A stretch of 64,000 nt of DNA, taken from NCBI RefSeq assembly GCF_001404515.1, contig NZ_CXWE01000001.1, positions 434,001 through 498,000 on the forward strand, in the 5' to 3' direction. The notes under the pieces are model-generated. The model was not told the DNA's origin and made no database searches. It worked only from the letters and a program-made list of their open reading frames with translations. Below are positions 8,614 through 17,808 of the stretch, piece by piece; position 1 is the first letter of the stretch, and the number at the start of each line of letters is the position of its first letter. A program made the translations under genes and the position numbers. Source of the stretch: Roseibium album (GTDB lineage Bacteria > Pseudomonadota > Alphaproteobacteria > Rhizobiales > Stappiaceae).

Positions 8614-9384
8614 TCATCGACCCATCCAGCCACCGTCGACAGTCACAATGGATCCGTTCATGTAGTCGGAAGCTGCCGAGGCAAGGAAAACAGCCGGACC
8701 GGCGAAGTCCACGGCTTTGCCCCAACGGCCTGCCGGAATGCGCTCCAAAATCGACTTTGAGCGCGCCGGATCGTTTCGCAGCGCTTCGGTGTTGTCCGTT
8801 GCAATGTAACCGGGTGCAATGGCGTTCACGTTTACCCCGTTTGCGGCCCATTCATTTGCAAAGGACTTCGTGAGCTGGCCAATCCCTCCCTTTGAGGCAG
8901 CGTAGCCCGGAACGGTGATGCCTCCCTGAAACGTCAGCAGGGATGCCGTGAAGATGATTTTGCCGGAACCGCGCGCAACCATGCGGGATCCGACTTCGCG
9001 GGTCAGAAGGAACTGCGAGGAAAGATTGATTTCAATCACCTCATCCCAGATGTCATCGTCGTGTTCGGTCAAGGGTGCCCGCTTGATCGTGCCGGCATTG
9101 TTCACAAGGATGTCGATGACCGGGTGTTCTTCGTTGACCTTCGCTGCGAAGGCCTTCAATGCGCTCCGGTCACCGAAGTCGCATTGGTAGGCGTGAAAGC
9201 TTCTGCCGAGCGCCTTCACATCAGCTTCGATCGCGCTGCCCGCGCTTTCCAGGCTGGCGCTGACACCGATGATGTCCGCTCCGGCTTCTGCGAGTGCCAC
9301 TGCCATGGCTTTGCCGATCCCCCGCTTGGCGCCCGTGACAAGGGCGGTTTTTCCCGCAAGGCTGAAACTGTCCAAAACACTCAT
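8614..9384 (-). CDS. SDR family oxidoreductase (KduD-like)
   Basis: A 256-residue classical short-chain dehydrogenase. It shows the NAD(P)-binding TGAKRGIG (residues 17-24), NNAG, the catalytic Ser in FTASLL, and the YAASK pair. Overall pattern, including the C-terminal SDYMNGSIVTVDGGWMGR, resembles 2-deoxy-D-gluconate 3-dehydrogenase (KduD). That enzyme interconverts keto-deoxy sugar acids in uronate breakdown. Its ATG overlaps the stop of the zinc dehydrogenase gene by 4 nt, so the two oxidoreductases are coupled. It is the last gene of the eight-gene sugar operon. Confidence 0.9.
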   Translation of the reverse strand: MSVLDSFSLAGKTALVTGAKRGIGKAMAVALAEAGADIIGVSASLESAGSAIEADVKALGRSFHAYQCDFGDRSALKAFAAKVNEEHPVIDILVNNAGTIKRAPLTEHDDDIWDEVIEINLSSQFLLTREVGSRMVARGSGKIIFTASLLTFQGGITVPGYAASKGGIGQLTKSFANEWAANGVNVNAIAPGYIATDNTEALRNDPARSKSILERIPAGRWGKAVDFAGPAVFLASAASDYMNGSIVTVDGGWMGR

Positions 9385-10415
9385 GTGTCGTTCCTGGTTA
9401 TCTGGATCATGGATTTGATTGCGCTCGGATTCTGTGTCAGCGCTTCAAAAGCGCCCTGGATATCCTCAAGCGGCTGGATGTCGGTGATAAAGCTCGAGCA
9501 TTCGACGACACCCTCGGCCAGAAGCCGCATGGCCTGTTCGTAGTCCTCGGGCCGATAGACGCGCGCTCCGAAAAGCTCCAGTTCACGCCAGAAAAAGCGG
9601 AACATGTCCACGTCCGGTTTTTTCGCATGAATGGCCACCATCACGATACGGCCACGTGCGGCGGCCGCATCGGTCATCAGGTCCACACCGGGCTGACTGC
9701 CCGAGACTTCGAACACCACGTCCGCTCCCTTGCCACCGGTCAGATCATTGACCTGTTCGGCAGCATCGGACGTTTTCGGATTGATGGTTGTGAAACCCAG
9801 CTTGTTCGCATAGGCAAGCCGGCTTTCGCTGATCTCGCTGATCGCGACGTTGCCACCGGCATTGCGTGCGACGAGGGCGACCAGAAGGCCGATAGGGCCA
9901 CCGCCGATCACAAGCACGTCCTCGCCCGGCCTGACCCGGGCTCTGCTCACGTCATGACATGCGACTGCCAGCGGTTCGATCAGGGCGGCGTGAGACAGGT
10001 CAAGGTCTGCGGGAAGAACATGGATGGTGTGTGCCGGGACGTTCCAATACTCCTGGAATGCGCCTTCCGTATCGATCCCGATGAACTTCAGGTTATGGCA
10101 GATATGATCATGGCCCGCACGGCAGGCGGGACATTCACCGCAGTGATCGAGCGGTCTGACCACGATCCGGTCTCCCGGTGCCAAGCCATCGACTCCCTCT
10201 CCGACGGCCTCGATTGTGCCGGACATCTCATGCCCGATCGTGCGTTTGAAGCCGACACGCTGGTCCATGTGACCGAGAAAAATATGGAGATCGGTTCCAC
10301 AGATACCGCAATAGGCCACCTTGACCTGAACTTCACCGGATCCCGGCGCGGATACATGCTTTTGCTCGAGGGAAAACGTCTTGTCGCCGCGATAGACGGC
10401 AGCATTGCTGATCAT
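9381..10415 (-). CDS. Zinc-dependent medium-chain alcohol dehydrogenase
   Basis: A 344-residue MDR-family enzyme. The catalytic-zinc region CGICGTD and GHEMSGTIEAVG are present near residues 37-70. Four cysteines of the structural zinc lobe (CGECPACRAGHDHIC) follow. The Rossmann fold has VIGGGPIGLLVA. It is closest in pattern to L-idonate/sorbitol/threonine dehydrogenase-type polyol and sugar-acid dehydrogenases that use NAD(P). Placed 8 nt after the dehydratase gene and overlapping the SDR gene, it probably oxidises a hydroxyl of the imported sugar or sugar acid. The substrate is not determined. Confidence 0.9.
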   Translation of the reverse strand: MISNAAVYRGDKTFSLEQKHVSAPGSGEVQVKVAYCGICGTDLHIFLGHMDQRVGFKRTIGHEMSGTIEAVGEGVDGLAPGDRIVVRPLDHCGECPACRAGHDHICHNLKFIGIDTEGAFQEYWNVPAHTIHVLPADLDLSHAALIEPLAVACHDVSRARVRPGEDVLVIGGGPIGLLVALVARNAGGNVAISEISESRLAYANKLGFTTINPKTSDAAEQVNDLTGGKGADVVFEVSGSQPGVDLMTDAAAARGRIVMVAIHAKKPDVDMFRFFWRELELFGARVYRPEDYEQAMRLLAEGVVECSSFITDIQPLEDIQGAFEALTQNPSAIKSMIQITRNDT

Positions 10416-10423
10416 GAAAACCT

Positions 10424-11521
10424 CTAAAGGGTAAGAATATTGTGGGGTTCAAGAAGCGCCCAATCGAAGTCAACCCCGATACCGGGTGCCTCCGGAGCGA
10501 GCGCCAGATGGTTCTCTACCCGGAGCGGCTGCTTTGTGTATTGATCGATCGGGAAGGAATGAACCTCAATCCAACCGGCATTGACCTGAGCGGACACGAG
10601 GCTGACATGGAGTTCCTGCATGCCGTGACTGCAAATCGGCAAATTGTGCTCGCGCGACAGATCGGCAACTTGCAGAAAGCCGGTCACGCCGCCGCAATTG
10701 GAAGCATCCGGCTGGATGAAGCTGAGTTTGGCATCCCTGAACGCATATTCGAATTCATGGATCGTGTGAAGATTTTCACCCATTGCAAGCGGGCAACCCG
10801 TTGCGTTCGCTATCTTGCCGTATCCCTTGTAATCGTCCGGAATGGTAGGCTCCTCGAACCAGAGAATATCATACGGCGCAAACGCCTGTGCAGCGGTGAT
10901 CGCCTCGTCCACAGACATGGAGTAATTTGCGTCGACCATGAATGCTATGTCCGGACCGATGAATTCCCTTACAGCTGCAATGCGTGAAAGGTCGGCTTCG
11001 ATGGTTGGCTGACCGATCTTGATCTTGACGCCGTTGAACCCGCGATCGAGATATCCCTGAATGCTCTTGAGCAGCTTGGGCAGCGGGAAGTTGAGATCTA
11101 TGCCGCCGCAATAGGCCTTGCAGCGATTGTCTGCGCCACCTGCCAGTTTCCAGAGCGGCCAATCGCGTTTTTTGCCTCGAATATCCCAGAGCGCAATATC
11201 GACGGCCGAAATCGCGAAGGAGGCAATTCCGCCGCGCCCGACATAATGAATATGCCACTGCATGCCGTCATAGAGATCTTCGACCGCACTGGCATCCTGG
11301 CCGATCAGAAACGGGGCCAGATCGTGGTGAACCATTGCGGCAATCGCGTGACCACCCTTTCCACCCGTATAGGTGTAGCCCGTGCCCTCTGTTCCGTCGG
11401 TGAGCACAATGGTGACGGTCACCAGTTCGAAGAGGGTGTGGTCGCCATGCTTGGCATCGACAAGTACTTCCGCGAGGGGAACGTGGAACAGTTTCGTGTG
11501 GATCTCCCTGATCGCAGTCAT
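10424..11521 (-). CDS. Mandelate racemase/muconate lactonizing enzyme family sugar-acid dehydratase
   Basis: A 365-residue enolase-superfamily enzyme. The start at 11521 overlaps the permease stop in ATGA, and a longer upstream frame is rejected. The acid/base KxK pair is K166/K168 in VKIKIG. Metal ligands are Asp197 (DANYS), Glu223 (FEEP) and Glu249 (GENLH). A general-acid His299 lies in SHGMQ, with a partner Asp272. This layout fits acid-sugar dehydratases that turn an aldonate or aldarate into a 2-keto-3-deoxy acid. Its position between a sugar ABC importer and two dehydrogenases supports a dehydration step in that pathway. Which sugar acid is unknown. Confidence 0.88.
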   Translation of the reverse strand: MTAIREIHTKLFHVPLAEVLVDAKHGDHTLFELVTVTIVLTDGTEGTGYTYTGGKGGHAIAAMVHHDLAPFLIGQDASAVEDLYDGMQWHIHYVGRGGIASFAISAVDIALWDIRGKKRDWPLWKLAGGADNRCKAYCGGIDLNFPLPKLLKSIQGYLDRGFNGVKIKIGQPTIEADLSRIAAVREFIGPDIAFMVDANYSMSVDEAITAAQAFAPYDILWFEEPTIPDDYKGYGKIANATGCPLAMGENLHTIHEFEYAFRDAKLSFIQPDASNCGGVTGFLQVADLSREHNLPICSHGMQELHVSLVSAQVNAGWIEVHSFPIDQYTKQPLRVENHLALAPEAPGIGVDFDWALLEPHNILTL

Positions 11522-12519
11522 TTGGCGAACTCCACATTGGGTCGGCGGTACATGACACGCGTCTGGAAGAGAATCACGGCGAACAGGAAAGCTCCGCGGA
11601 TCACCATTTGCCAATAGGCGCTGAAGCTGATCCAGCCCTTGCCGTTTTCAAAGTTCAGGATGTTGAACACAAGACCCAGAAGCAGCGCACCTGCAACAGT
11701 TGCGGGGATCGATCCGAGACCACCGGTCAAAAGTGTGCCGCCAACCACGACCGATGCGATGGCCGAGAGTTCCCAGCCGACGCCTTCCAGCGGTTGTCCG
11801 GCGCCGAACCCGGATGCCAGAAAAACACCCGCAAGCCCCGCGCAGCCACCGGAAAGCGCGTAGGCAAAGATCTTGGCACGGTTGACCTTCAGACCCATCA
11901 TGACGGAAGCGTCTTCACCGCCGCCGACCGCCAGGATCGTTCGTCCGAGACTGGTCATCTCCAGGACAATCCAGAGGCCAATGATCAGGATACCGACCAG
12001 CACGATTGTCCAGGGCACGATCCCCATGGCTTTTTCCATGCCGAGATGTGTGAAATTCGACCCCCAGTCGACGGCAATTGTCTGGGCTCCGGAAATCACG
12101 AGCGAGCCACCCTTTGCACCCAGCATTGTTGCGAGCGTCGCGATAAACGGGGGTATTCTGCCGAACACGATACAGACCGCGTTGAAGAGGCCAAAACCGA
12201 CACCCGAGAGAATGGCAAGCGGCATCGCCACTTCGATGCCATAGGGGCTGAGATAGGCTGCGACGACCGAGGTGAAGGCGGCAACGGATCCCACGGAAAG
12301 GTCGATGCCACCCGTAAGGATGACAAAACACATGCCGACGGAGATCGCGATGAACATCGCGTTGTAGTTCAGGAATGACGTGATGTTGTAGGCGCTGCCG
12401 AAATTGTCGTAGCGCAGTAATCCAAAGACGATGAGCACGAACAGCGCGATCCACACCGCCACCGATTGCGGGTTGCGCGAGATGTATTTGCGCATGTCAA
12501 AGGCGTTTTGATCAAGCAC
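11518..12519 (-). CDS. Sugar ABC transporter permease 2 (YjfF/RbsC type)
   Basis: A 333-residue permease with about ten hydrophobic helices and the [13 protein letters not shown] signature of BPD_transp_2 sugar permeases. I place the start at the GTG at 12519 because AAGGA lies about 8 nt before it and the upstream gene ends at 12524. An ATG at 12495 is the alternative. It forms the membrane channel with the permease encoded just upstream. Two different permease genes with one ATPase and one YtfQ-like binding protein is the arrangement of the E. coli galactofuranose system ytfQ-ytfR-ytfT-yjfF. Confidence 0.9.
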   Translation of the reverse strand: MLDQNAFDMRKYISRNPQSVAVWIALFVLIVFGLLRYDNFGSAYNITSFLNYNAMFIAISVGMCFVILTGGIDLSVGSVAAFTSVVAAYLSPYGIEVAMPLAILSGVGFGLFNAVCIVFGRIPPFIATLATMLGAKGGSLVISGAQTIAVDWGSNFTHLGMEKAMGIVPWTIVLVGILIIGLWIVLEMTSLGRTILAVGGGEDASVMMGLKVNRAKIFAYALSGGCAGLAGVFLASGFGAGQPLEGVGWELSAIASVVVGGTLLTGGLGSIPATVAGALLLGLVFNILNFENGKGWISFSAYWQMVIRGAFLFAVILFQTRVMYRRPNVEFAK

Positions 12520-12523
12520 TGTC

Positions 12524-13507
12524 CTATTCCTTTCGCGCTTGCTGGATGTAGACGGCAGCCAGGATGATCGCGGCCTTGGCGATGAGCGCGACCTCGTCTT
12601 CAACGCCGTTGGCCAGCAATGTGTATTTGACGAGTTGGATGATGACTGCGCCGAGAATGGCACCGAAGATCGGCGCTTTGCCGCCTTGCAACAGTGCGCC
12701 GCCGACCACGGCTGCCGCAATCGCATCGAGCTCCATGAGATTGCCGTTGCGCGCCGCATCGGAGGCGGAATTGATGGCAACGACAATCAGACCGGCGAGA
12801 CCGGACAGAACGGAACATATGACATAGGCGCCGATCTTGACGCCGCGAACAGGGCCGCCAGCAAGCCTTGCAGCCCGTTCGTTGCCGCCGATTGCAAGTA
12901 GGTAACGGCCGAAGATCGTCCGATTCACCACCCAGAACAGCAGGCAGGCGATCGCCAGCGCCAGCCAACCCTGGAAGGGAAATCCGAGGATCTTGCCGGT
13001 GCCCAGATAGCTGAATTCGGGATTGGAGAACGTCTGTAGGTTTCCGTTGGTGAGAACCTGCGCGATGCCTCTGCCCGAAATGAACAGAATAAGCGTCGCG
13101 ATGATCGGCTGCACCTTGAGGACCGACACGATGATGCCGTTGAACATGCCGCACACCAGTGCAGCCAACAGCGGGAACAACAGTGCTGCAATCAGTCCGA
13201 GGACCGGATAGGCCTGTCCGAAATCGGACAGAAAGATCAAAGGTGCCAGGGCACCTGAAAGGGCCATGACCGCACCGACCGACAGGTCGATCCCGCCCGT
13301 CGCAATCACCAGCGTCATGCCCATGGCGACAATCGCGATTGTAGCGACCTGGGAAATGTTGACCGCGAGCGTCTGTGTGTGGAGGAAGTTCGGCGTCACG
13401 AGGATATTGAAGACCAGAATAATCGCCAGCGCGATCAGGCCTCCGTGATCCTTGAGGCGGGACGTATAGTCTGTGCGCATGGTCTCTTCCGATGTCACAG
13501 TGGTCAT
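12524..13507 (-). CDS. Sugar ABC transporter permease 1 (YtfT/RbsC type)
   Basis: A 327-residue inner-membrane permease with the [16 protein letters not shown] motif, repeated hydrophobic segments and the C-terminal VGGALLQGG pattern of ribose/galactofuranose permeases. The ATG overlaps the stop of the ATPase gene by 4 nt. It is probably the heterodimer partner of the permease encoded immediately downstream, with a 4-nt gap between them. Confidence 0.92.
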   Translation of the reverse strand: MTTVTSEETMRTDYTSRLKDHGGLIALAIILVFNILVTPNFLHTQTLAVNISQVATIAIVAMGMTLVIATGGIDLSVGAVMALSGALAPLIFLSDFGQAYPVLGLIAALLFPLLAALVCGMFNGIIVSVLKVQPIIATLILFISGRGIAQVLTNGNLQTFSNPEFSYLGTGKILGFPFQGWLALAIACLLFWVVNRTIFGRYLLAIGGNERAARLAGGPVRGVKIGAYVICSVLSGLAGLIVVAINSASDAARNGNLMELDAIAAAVVGGALLQGGKAPIFGAILGAVIIQLVKYTLLANGVEDEVALIAKAAIILAAVYIQQARKE

Positions 13508-15024
13508 GGCGTTGCATCCTCGTGGTGGGCAAGCGCTCTGACCAGGGCGTTTTCAGTTATGCCCGGATTGGTCAGCTCGGATACCGACTTGCCTTCATGC
13601 ATCACGACGATACGGTTGGCGCCTTCGACCAGCTCTTCGAATTCGGAACTGATCAGGATAACAGCGTGCCCCTCGTCGACGAAGGTCCGGATGATCGCCT
13701 GGATCTCGCGTTTTGCACCCACATCGACGCCGCGTGTCGGTTCATCGAGTATCAGGATGTCAGGTTTCGTGGCCAGCCAGCGGGCAAGCAGAACCTTTTG
13801 CTGGTTTCCTCCGGAAAGCTCACGAATGGGTTGATCCATGTGTGAGGTTTTGATGCCGAGTTTTCTGATGAACTCGCTGACAAGCTCCTTTTCGCGTTCC
13901 CTGTCGATTTGCCCGTTTCTTCGCAGGCTCGGCAAGAGCGCGAGTGTCAGATTTTCCCGGACGGACATATCTGGAACGATACCTTCCGCCTTCCGGTCTT
14001 CCGTCAGGAAAGCGATCCTGGCCCGGATAGCTTCGGAAGGTTCTGCCGGTTTGAACTCCCTGCCATTCAGCCGGAGGGTTCCGGAGGTCAGGGGATCCAG
14101 ACCGAAAATACTTCTTGCAGCCTCTGTGCGCCCCGACCCGAGAAGGCCGCCGAGGCCGACGATTTCACCCCGGTGGAGAGACATTGAAAATTCCGACAGT
14201 CGTGGTCCGGTGGCAACATGGTCGACATCGAGCACGACTTCGTCGAAGGCAGCACTGCCGCCCGCCAGTTCGGTCAGCCCCTCCGCCTCGATCTCATCGG
14301 CGTTGCGCCCAAGCATGGCTGCGATCAGGTCAAGTTTCGTCGTATCGGCGATTTCGCGGCAGCCAACCGTTTTGCCGTCGCGCATGATTGTCACGCGATC
14401 ACAGATCTGGAACAGTTCGTCGAGAAAGTGGGATACGTAAAGCACGGAAACGCCAGATGATTTCAGCTCTCTGACGACACCGAACAGGATTTCAACCTCG
14501 GAACTGTCCAGCGACGAAGTCGGCTCATCCATGATGACAAGCTTGGCGTCCATGGAAACGGCACGCGCGATCGCCACGAGCTGCTGGATCGCGGTGGAAT
14601 AGCTGCCGAGCGGTGCGGTAACGTCAATTTCAATGCCGAAGCGGGACAGGATTTCTCGGGTGCGCCTGTGCGCTTCCGGCCAGTTGATCATGAAGCCGAA
14701 GGATTTCGGCTCCTGACCCATCACGACATTCTCGCTGACGGAACGCAGCGGAACGAGGTTGAGTTCCTGATATATTGTCGCGATTCCGGCGCTTTGCGCT
14801 CCTCGCGGTGACGACAGATGGCTGGGTGCACCGGCAAATTCAACCTCACCTTCGTCGCGGCGATAAAGCCCGGTAAGGATCTTGATCAGGGTAGATTTTC
14901 CCGCACCGTTTTGGCCAATCAGTGCATGAACTTCGCCGGGTTCGATTTCAAGAGACGCATCTCGCAGAGCAGGTACTCCGCCGAAATGTTTCTTGATCCC
15001 GGTCATCGTGAGCAAGGGTGCCAT
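13504..15024 (-). CDS. Sugar ABC transporter ATP-binding protein (tandem NBD, RbsA/YtfR type)
   Basis: A 506-residue protein with two nucleotide-binding domains. The N-terminal Walker A is GQNGAGKST (residues 37-45). The N-terminal domain has VIMDEPTSSL as Walker B. The C-terminal domain keeps a degenerate P-loop (GLLGSGRTE), the LSGGNQQK signature and LILDEPTRGVD. This tandem layout is typical of CUT2-class ribose/galactose importers. The ATG at 15024 has AGGA 7 nt upstream, and an in-frame longer version would run through the preceding terminator. It powers uptake with the two downstream permeases. Confidence 0.93.
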   Translation of the reverse strand: MAPLLTMTGIKKHFGGVPALRDASLEIEPGEVHALIGQNGAGKSTLIKILTGLYRRDEGEVEFAGAPSHLSSPRGAQSAGIATIYQELNLVPLRSVSENVVMGQEPKSFGFMINWPEAHRRTREILSRFGIEIDVTAPLGSYSTAIQQLVAIARAVSMDAKLVIMDEPTSSLDSSEVEILFGVVRELKSSGVSVLYVSHFLDELFQICDRVTIMRDGKTVGCREIADTTKLDLIAAMLGRNADEIEAEGLTELAGGSAAFDEVVLDVDHVATGPRLSEFSMSLHRGEIVGLGGLLGSGRTEAARSIFGLDPLTSGTLRLNGREFKPAEPSEAIRARIAFLTEDRKAEGIVPDMSVRENLTLALLPSLRRNGQIDREREKELVSEFIRKLGIKTSHMDQPIRELSGGNQQKVLLARWLATKPDILILDEPTRGVDVGAKREIQAIIRTFVDEGHAVILISSEFEELVEGANRIVVMHEGKSVSELTNPGITENALVRALAHHEDATP

Positions 15025-15048
15025 GTGGATTCCTGTCGGCACGGAAGG

Positions 15049-15078
15049 AAAAAAGCCGGAAGAGTGGTCTCTTCCGGC
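15049..15078 (-). terminator. Intra-operon Rho-independent terminator between binding-protein and ATPase genes
   Basis: On the minus strand a perfect 10-bp stem (arms 15055-15064 and 15069-15078, 4-nt loop) is followed by six T. It sits just after the binding-protein stop (15087) and before the ATPase ribosome binding site. Partial termination here would give more binding-protein mRNA than ATPase and permease mRNA. Confidence 0.8.
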
Positions 15079-15086
15079 AGATGGCA

Positions 15087-16058
15087 TCAATAGGCTTCGT
15101 CGATATTCGCCGCAGCATTGTCAGTGGTGAAGATACGGTCCTTGACCTGCACCCAATGCTCTATGGATTCACCGGCGGCGTACCGTTTCATGGTTTCGCA
15201 GGCCAGCGGTCCGAAGAACGGCGAGCTTTCGACGGTTACGCCCATCTTTCCGTCGATAATCGCCTGAAGCGCATCCCTCGTGCCGTCGATCGAGACGACC
15301 AGAACATCTTCGCCGGGCTTGCGTCCCGCCAATTCAAGCGCCTGGATGGCACCGATCGCCATTTCGTCATTGTGGGCGTAAACGATGTTGACGTCGGGAT
15401 GTGCCTGCAAAAGCGTTTCCATGACCTGGCGACCGAGATCGCGGGCAAAGTCACCGGATTGCGAGGCAACGATCTCAAAGCGGTCGTCTTCCAGGATGCG
15501 GTCGTCAAACCCCTTCTTGCGGTCATTTGCCGGCGATGAACCTGTTGTTCCTTCCAGCTCGACGATGATGCCCTTGTCACCTTTGAAGTTTGCGATGGTC
15601 CACTCCGCGACGCGGCGACCCTGATCGATGAAATCAGACCCAAGGAAGGCAACGAAATCTTCGCCCGGCTTGGCGGCATTCGGATCGACGGAACGATCGA
15701 CCAGGAATGTCGGTATGCCTGCTGCCTTTGCCTTTTTGACAGCAGGAATAAGCGGTTTTTCTTCGCGCGGTGGCAGGAACAGAACGTCGATGCCCTGTGC
15801 GATCATGCTGTCGACGTCAGCGACCTGCTTGGCTGCAGAACCGGCTGCATCTGTCGCAATCAGGTCCCAGCCGCAGCTCTCGGCCGTATCATGAAAGGAT
15901 TTGGTTTCCGCGATCCGCCACGGATTGTTGGATTCCATCTGGGCAAAGCCGACCTTGTATCGATCCTTTTGCTCAAGGGGCGGCAAGCCGGCGGCCGAGG
16001 CGATCGAAGTCACCGCGCCGAAGGCGATGGCAGTTGCCAGCAAGAGTGTCCGTTTCAT
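15087..16058 (-). CDS. Sugar ABC transporter periplasmic binding protein (YtfQ-like)
   Basis: A 323-residue protein starting at the ATG at 16058, which has GGAGGA 4 nt upstream. The GTG at 16068-16070 would overlap that site. A signal peptide is cleaved near SIASAAG (residue ~23). The body is a Peripla_BP_4 fold and shares with YtfQ the blocks VGFAQMESNNPWR, FLVDRSVD, VELEGTTGSSPANDRKKGF, SQSGDFARDLGRQVME and VYAHNDEMAIGAIQALELAG. It should bind a furanose or related sugar in the periplasm for the ABC permease encoded downstream. The ligand itself is not certain. Confidence 0.9.
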   Translation of the reverse strand: MKRTLLLATAIAFGAVTSIASAAGLPPLEQKDRYKVGFAQMESNNPWRIAETKSFHDTAESCGWDLIATDAAGSAAKQVADVDSMIAQGIDVLFLPPREEKPLIPAVKKAKAAGIPTFLVDRSVDPNAAKPGEDFVAFLGSDFIDQGRRVAEWTIANFKGDKGIIVELEGTTGSSPANDRKKGFDDRILEDDRFEIVASQSGDFARDLGRQVMETLLQAHPDVNIVYAHNDEMAIGAIQALELAGRKPGEDVLVVSIDGTRDALQAIIDGKMGVTVESSPFFGPLACETMKRYAAGESIEHWVQVKDRIFTTDNAAANIDEAY

Positions 16059-16113
16059 CATTTCCTCCACTTTGGTGCGACCAGAATCCCCCCGGTCGCG
16101 AGATTTTGAGGCA

Positions 16114-17583
16114 CTAACCCCAATTCAGATAGGCTGTCTGCTTGCGCAGGTAGCCGTCGAAGCCGTAGCGGCCGTCTTCTCCGCCCAGTCCAGACAGGCC
16201 CCATCCGGTATGAAATCCCTGAACCGCCTCTCCGTTGGACCGGTTGAGATAGAGCTCTCCGAATTTCAGGCGGTAGGGTGCCTCGGCCAGACGTTTGTAA
16301 TCGCGGGTGAACAGGTACGCGGACAGTCCGAATGACGTGTCGTTCGCATACGCGACCGCCATGTCGAAATCATCGACCCTTACAGCAGTTGCCACTGGGC
16401 CGAATATTTCTTCCCGGACGGCAGGATTGTCATTTCGCGTTGCTTCAAGAACGGTGGGTGCGAGCCAGTGTCCCTTCGCAAAGGGACCGTCCTCCAGAAT
16501 GCCGCCCTTGAGGAGAATGTCGGCACCTGAGGAAATGCTCTGAGCGACGACGTCGGCAACCTTGTCCCTTTCCACGCGGCTGACCTTGGGACCGAGGTCC
16601 ACATTGCCGAGCGGATCGCCGATTTTCAGCGCTTCTGACGCAGCAATGAATTTTTCCAGGAATTCGTCTGCAATCGAGCGGTGAAGATACATGCGCTCGT
16701 TACAGGTACAGATCTGTCCGCAGTTGGTGTACCGCGCCGCAACCGCCGCGGAGACCGCGCTGTCGATGTCTGCGTCTTCCATGACGAGGAAGGGTGCCTT
16801 GCCTCCAAGCTCAAGACGGATGACCTTGATATCCTCCGCGCCGGATTTGTAAATCTCGCGCCCGGCACGCGTGCTTCCGGTCATCGTGACGAGATCGGAT
16901 AGCGGGCTTCGGACAAGCGCTTCTCCGACGACGCGCCCGCGGCCGGTGACCACGTTGAACACTCCTGCCGGGAAACCGGCTTTGTCGCTCAATTGCGCAA
17001 GCGCGAGACCCGACAACGGGGTCGCCTCATGTGAGAGCAAAACGAATGTGTTTCCGGCTACCAGTGCAGGACCCAGCTTTCGTGCTGCCAGTGCGAAGGG
17101 ATAGTTCCAGGCGGTCAATCCAACCACAACGCCGTAGGGGTGACGTCTGATGTGGATCTCTTCCGAACGGTTGTCCGATGTGACGATGTCGCCTTCGATC
17201 CTGCGAGCGTTTTCCACGGCGTATCTCAGGAAGGTGATGCCGGCATCTATCTCCTGAAGTGCGTGGCTCAGCGGCTTGCCCTGTTCAAGGGTAACAAGTC
17301 GCGCGAGGTGTGGTCTTTGTGCCGCGACCTGATCGGCGAGCGAGGCGACAAGGCTGCCGCGTTCGGCGGAAGGCATTGCCGCCCAGGCCGCTTGTGCCTT
17401 TTTGGCAGATGTGAGTGCTTTGCGGGCATCCTCGGCGTTCCCGTCCGGGATTGTCGCAATGACGTTTTCGTTCGAGGGGTTCTCGACCTCCAGCGCGTTC
17501 GTCTGGCCACGTTCGACCCATTGGCCGTTGATGAACATCTCGGCGGCTGTGGGCATTTCGGAACTGAGGGTAATGTCGAACAC
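16114..17583 (-). CDS. Aldehyde dehydrogenase (AldA/lactaldehyde dehydrogenase-like)
   Basis: A 489-residue NAD(P)-dependent aldehyde dehydrogenase. The catalytic cysteine is Cys292 in NCGQICTCNERM and the general base is Glu258 in LELGGKAP. The GQICTCNER block closely follows the E. coli AldA (lactaldehyde/glycolaldehyde dehydrogenase) pattern. The start is uncertain: the GTG at 17583 is used here, and ATG codons at 17556 and 17538 also fit, none with a clear ribosome binding site. It is the first gene of the sugar operon and lies 14 nt from an FCD-type operator, so it may oxidise an aldehyde released late in the pathway. Confidence 0.9.
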   Translation of the reverse strand: MFDITLSSEMPTAAEMFINGQWVERGQTNALEVENPSNENVIATIPDGNAEDARKALTSAKKAQAAWAAMPSAERGSLVASLADQVAAQRPHLARLVTLEQGKPLSHALQEIDAGITFLRYAVENARRIEGDIVTSDNRSEEIHIRRHPYGVVVGLTAWNYPFALAARKLGPALVAGNTFVLLSHEATPLSGLALAQLSDKAGFPAGVFNVVTGRGRVVGEALVRSPLSDLVTMTGSTRAGREIYKSGAEDIKVIRLELGGKAPFLVMEDADIDSAVSAAVAARYTNCGQICTCNERMYLHRSIADEFLEKFIAASEALKIGDPLGNVDLGPKVSRVERDKVADVVAQSISSGADILLKGGILEDGPFAKGHWLAPTVLEATRNDNPAVREEIFGPVATAVRVDDFDMAVAYANDTSFGLSAYLFTRDYKRLAEAPYRLKFGELYLNRSNGEAVQGFHTGWGLSGLGGEDGRYGFDGYLRKQTAYLNWG

Positions 17584-17597
17584 GAGATTGTATTGCC

Positions 17598-17612
17598 TTT
17601 GGTATGACCAAA
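17598..17612. promoter_or_regulatory. Candidate FCD-regulator operator O1, upstream of the sugar operon
   Basis: TTTGGT-ATG-ACCAAA is a perfect 6-bp inverted repeat with a 3-nt spacer. It matches the TNGTNNNACNA pattern typical of FadR/FCD-type GntR operators. It lies 15 nt from the aldehyde dehydrogenase start codon. Confidence 0.65.
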
Positions 17613-17758
17613 CTTAGATAAGTAAGTTGATAAAAGAGACCAAAGTCAATCTTAAATTGGCAAATTGGTACTTAAAAATAATAAACATATGAAAAACAAG
17701 AGAAAATAAGGGAAAATTTCAAGGAGTTGGAAAAAATTGCTTTACGAGAAAAATATTT

Positions 17759-17771
17759 ATGTCATACCAAA
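17759..17771. promoter_or_regulatory. Candidate FCD-regulator operator O2, upstream of the regulator gene
   Basis: GTCATACCAAA at 17761-17771 repeats 11 bases of the opposite strand of operator O1 at 17598-17612. It fits NGTNNNACNA. It lies 37 nt before the regulator ATG (17809), as expected for autoregulation. The 150 bp between O1 and O2 is strikingly AT-rich. Confidence 0.5.
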
Positions 17772-17808
17772 ATAGATGAAAACGATGACACGGGAGAGTT
17801 GATGCCTC

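Noticed and set aside
9627-10427. Long plus-strand frame (266 codons) opposite the zinc dehydrogenase
   Set aside because: Antisense shadow of a gene with intact zinc and NAD motifs; no family resemblance of its own.
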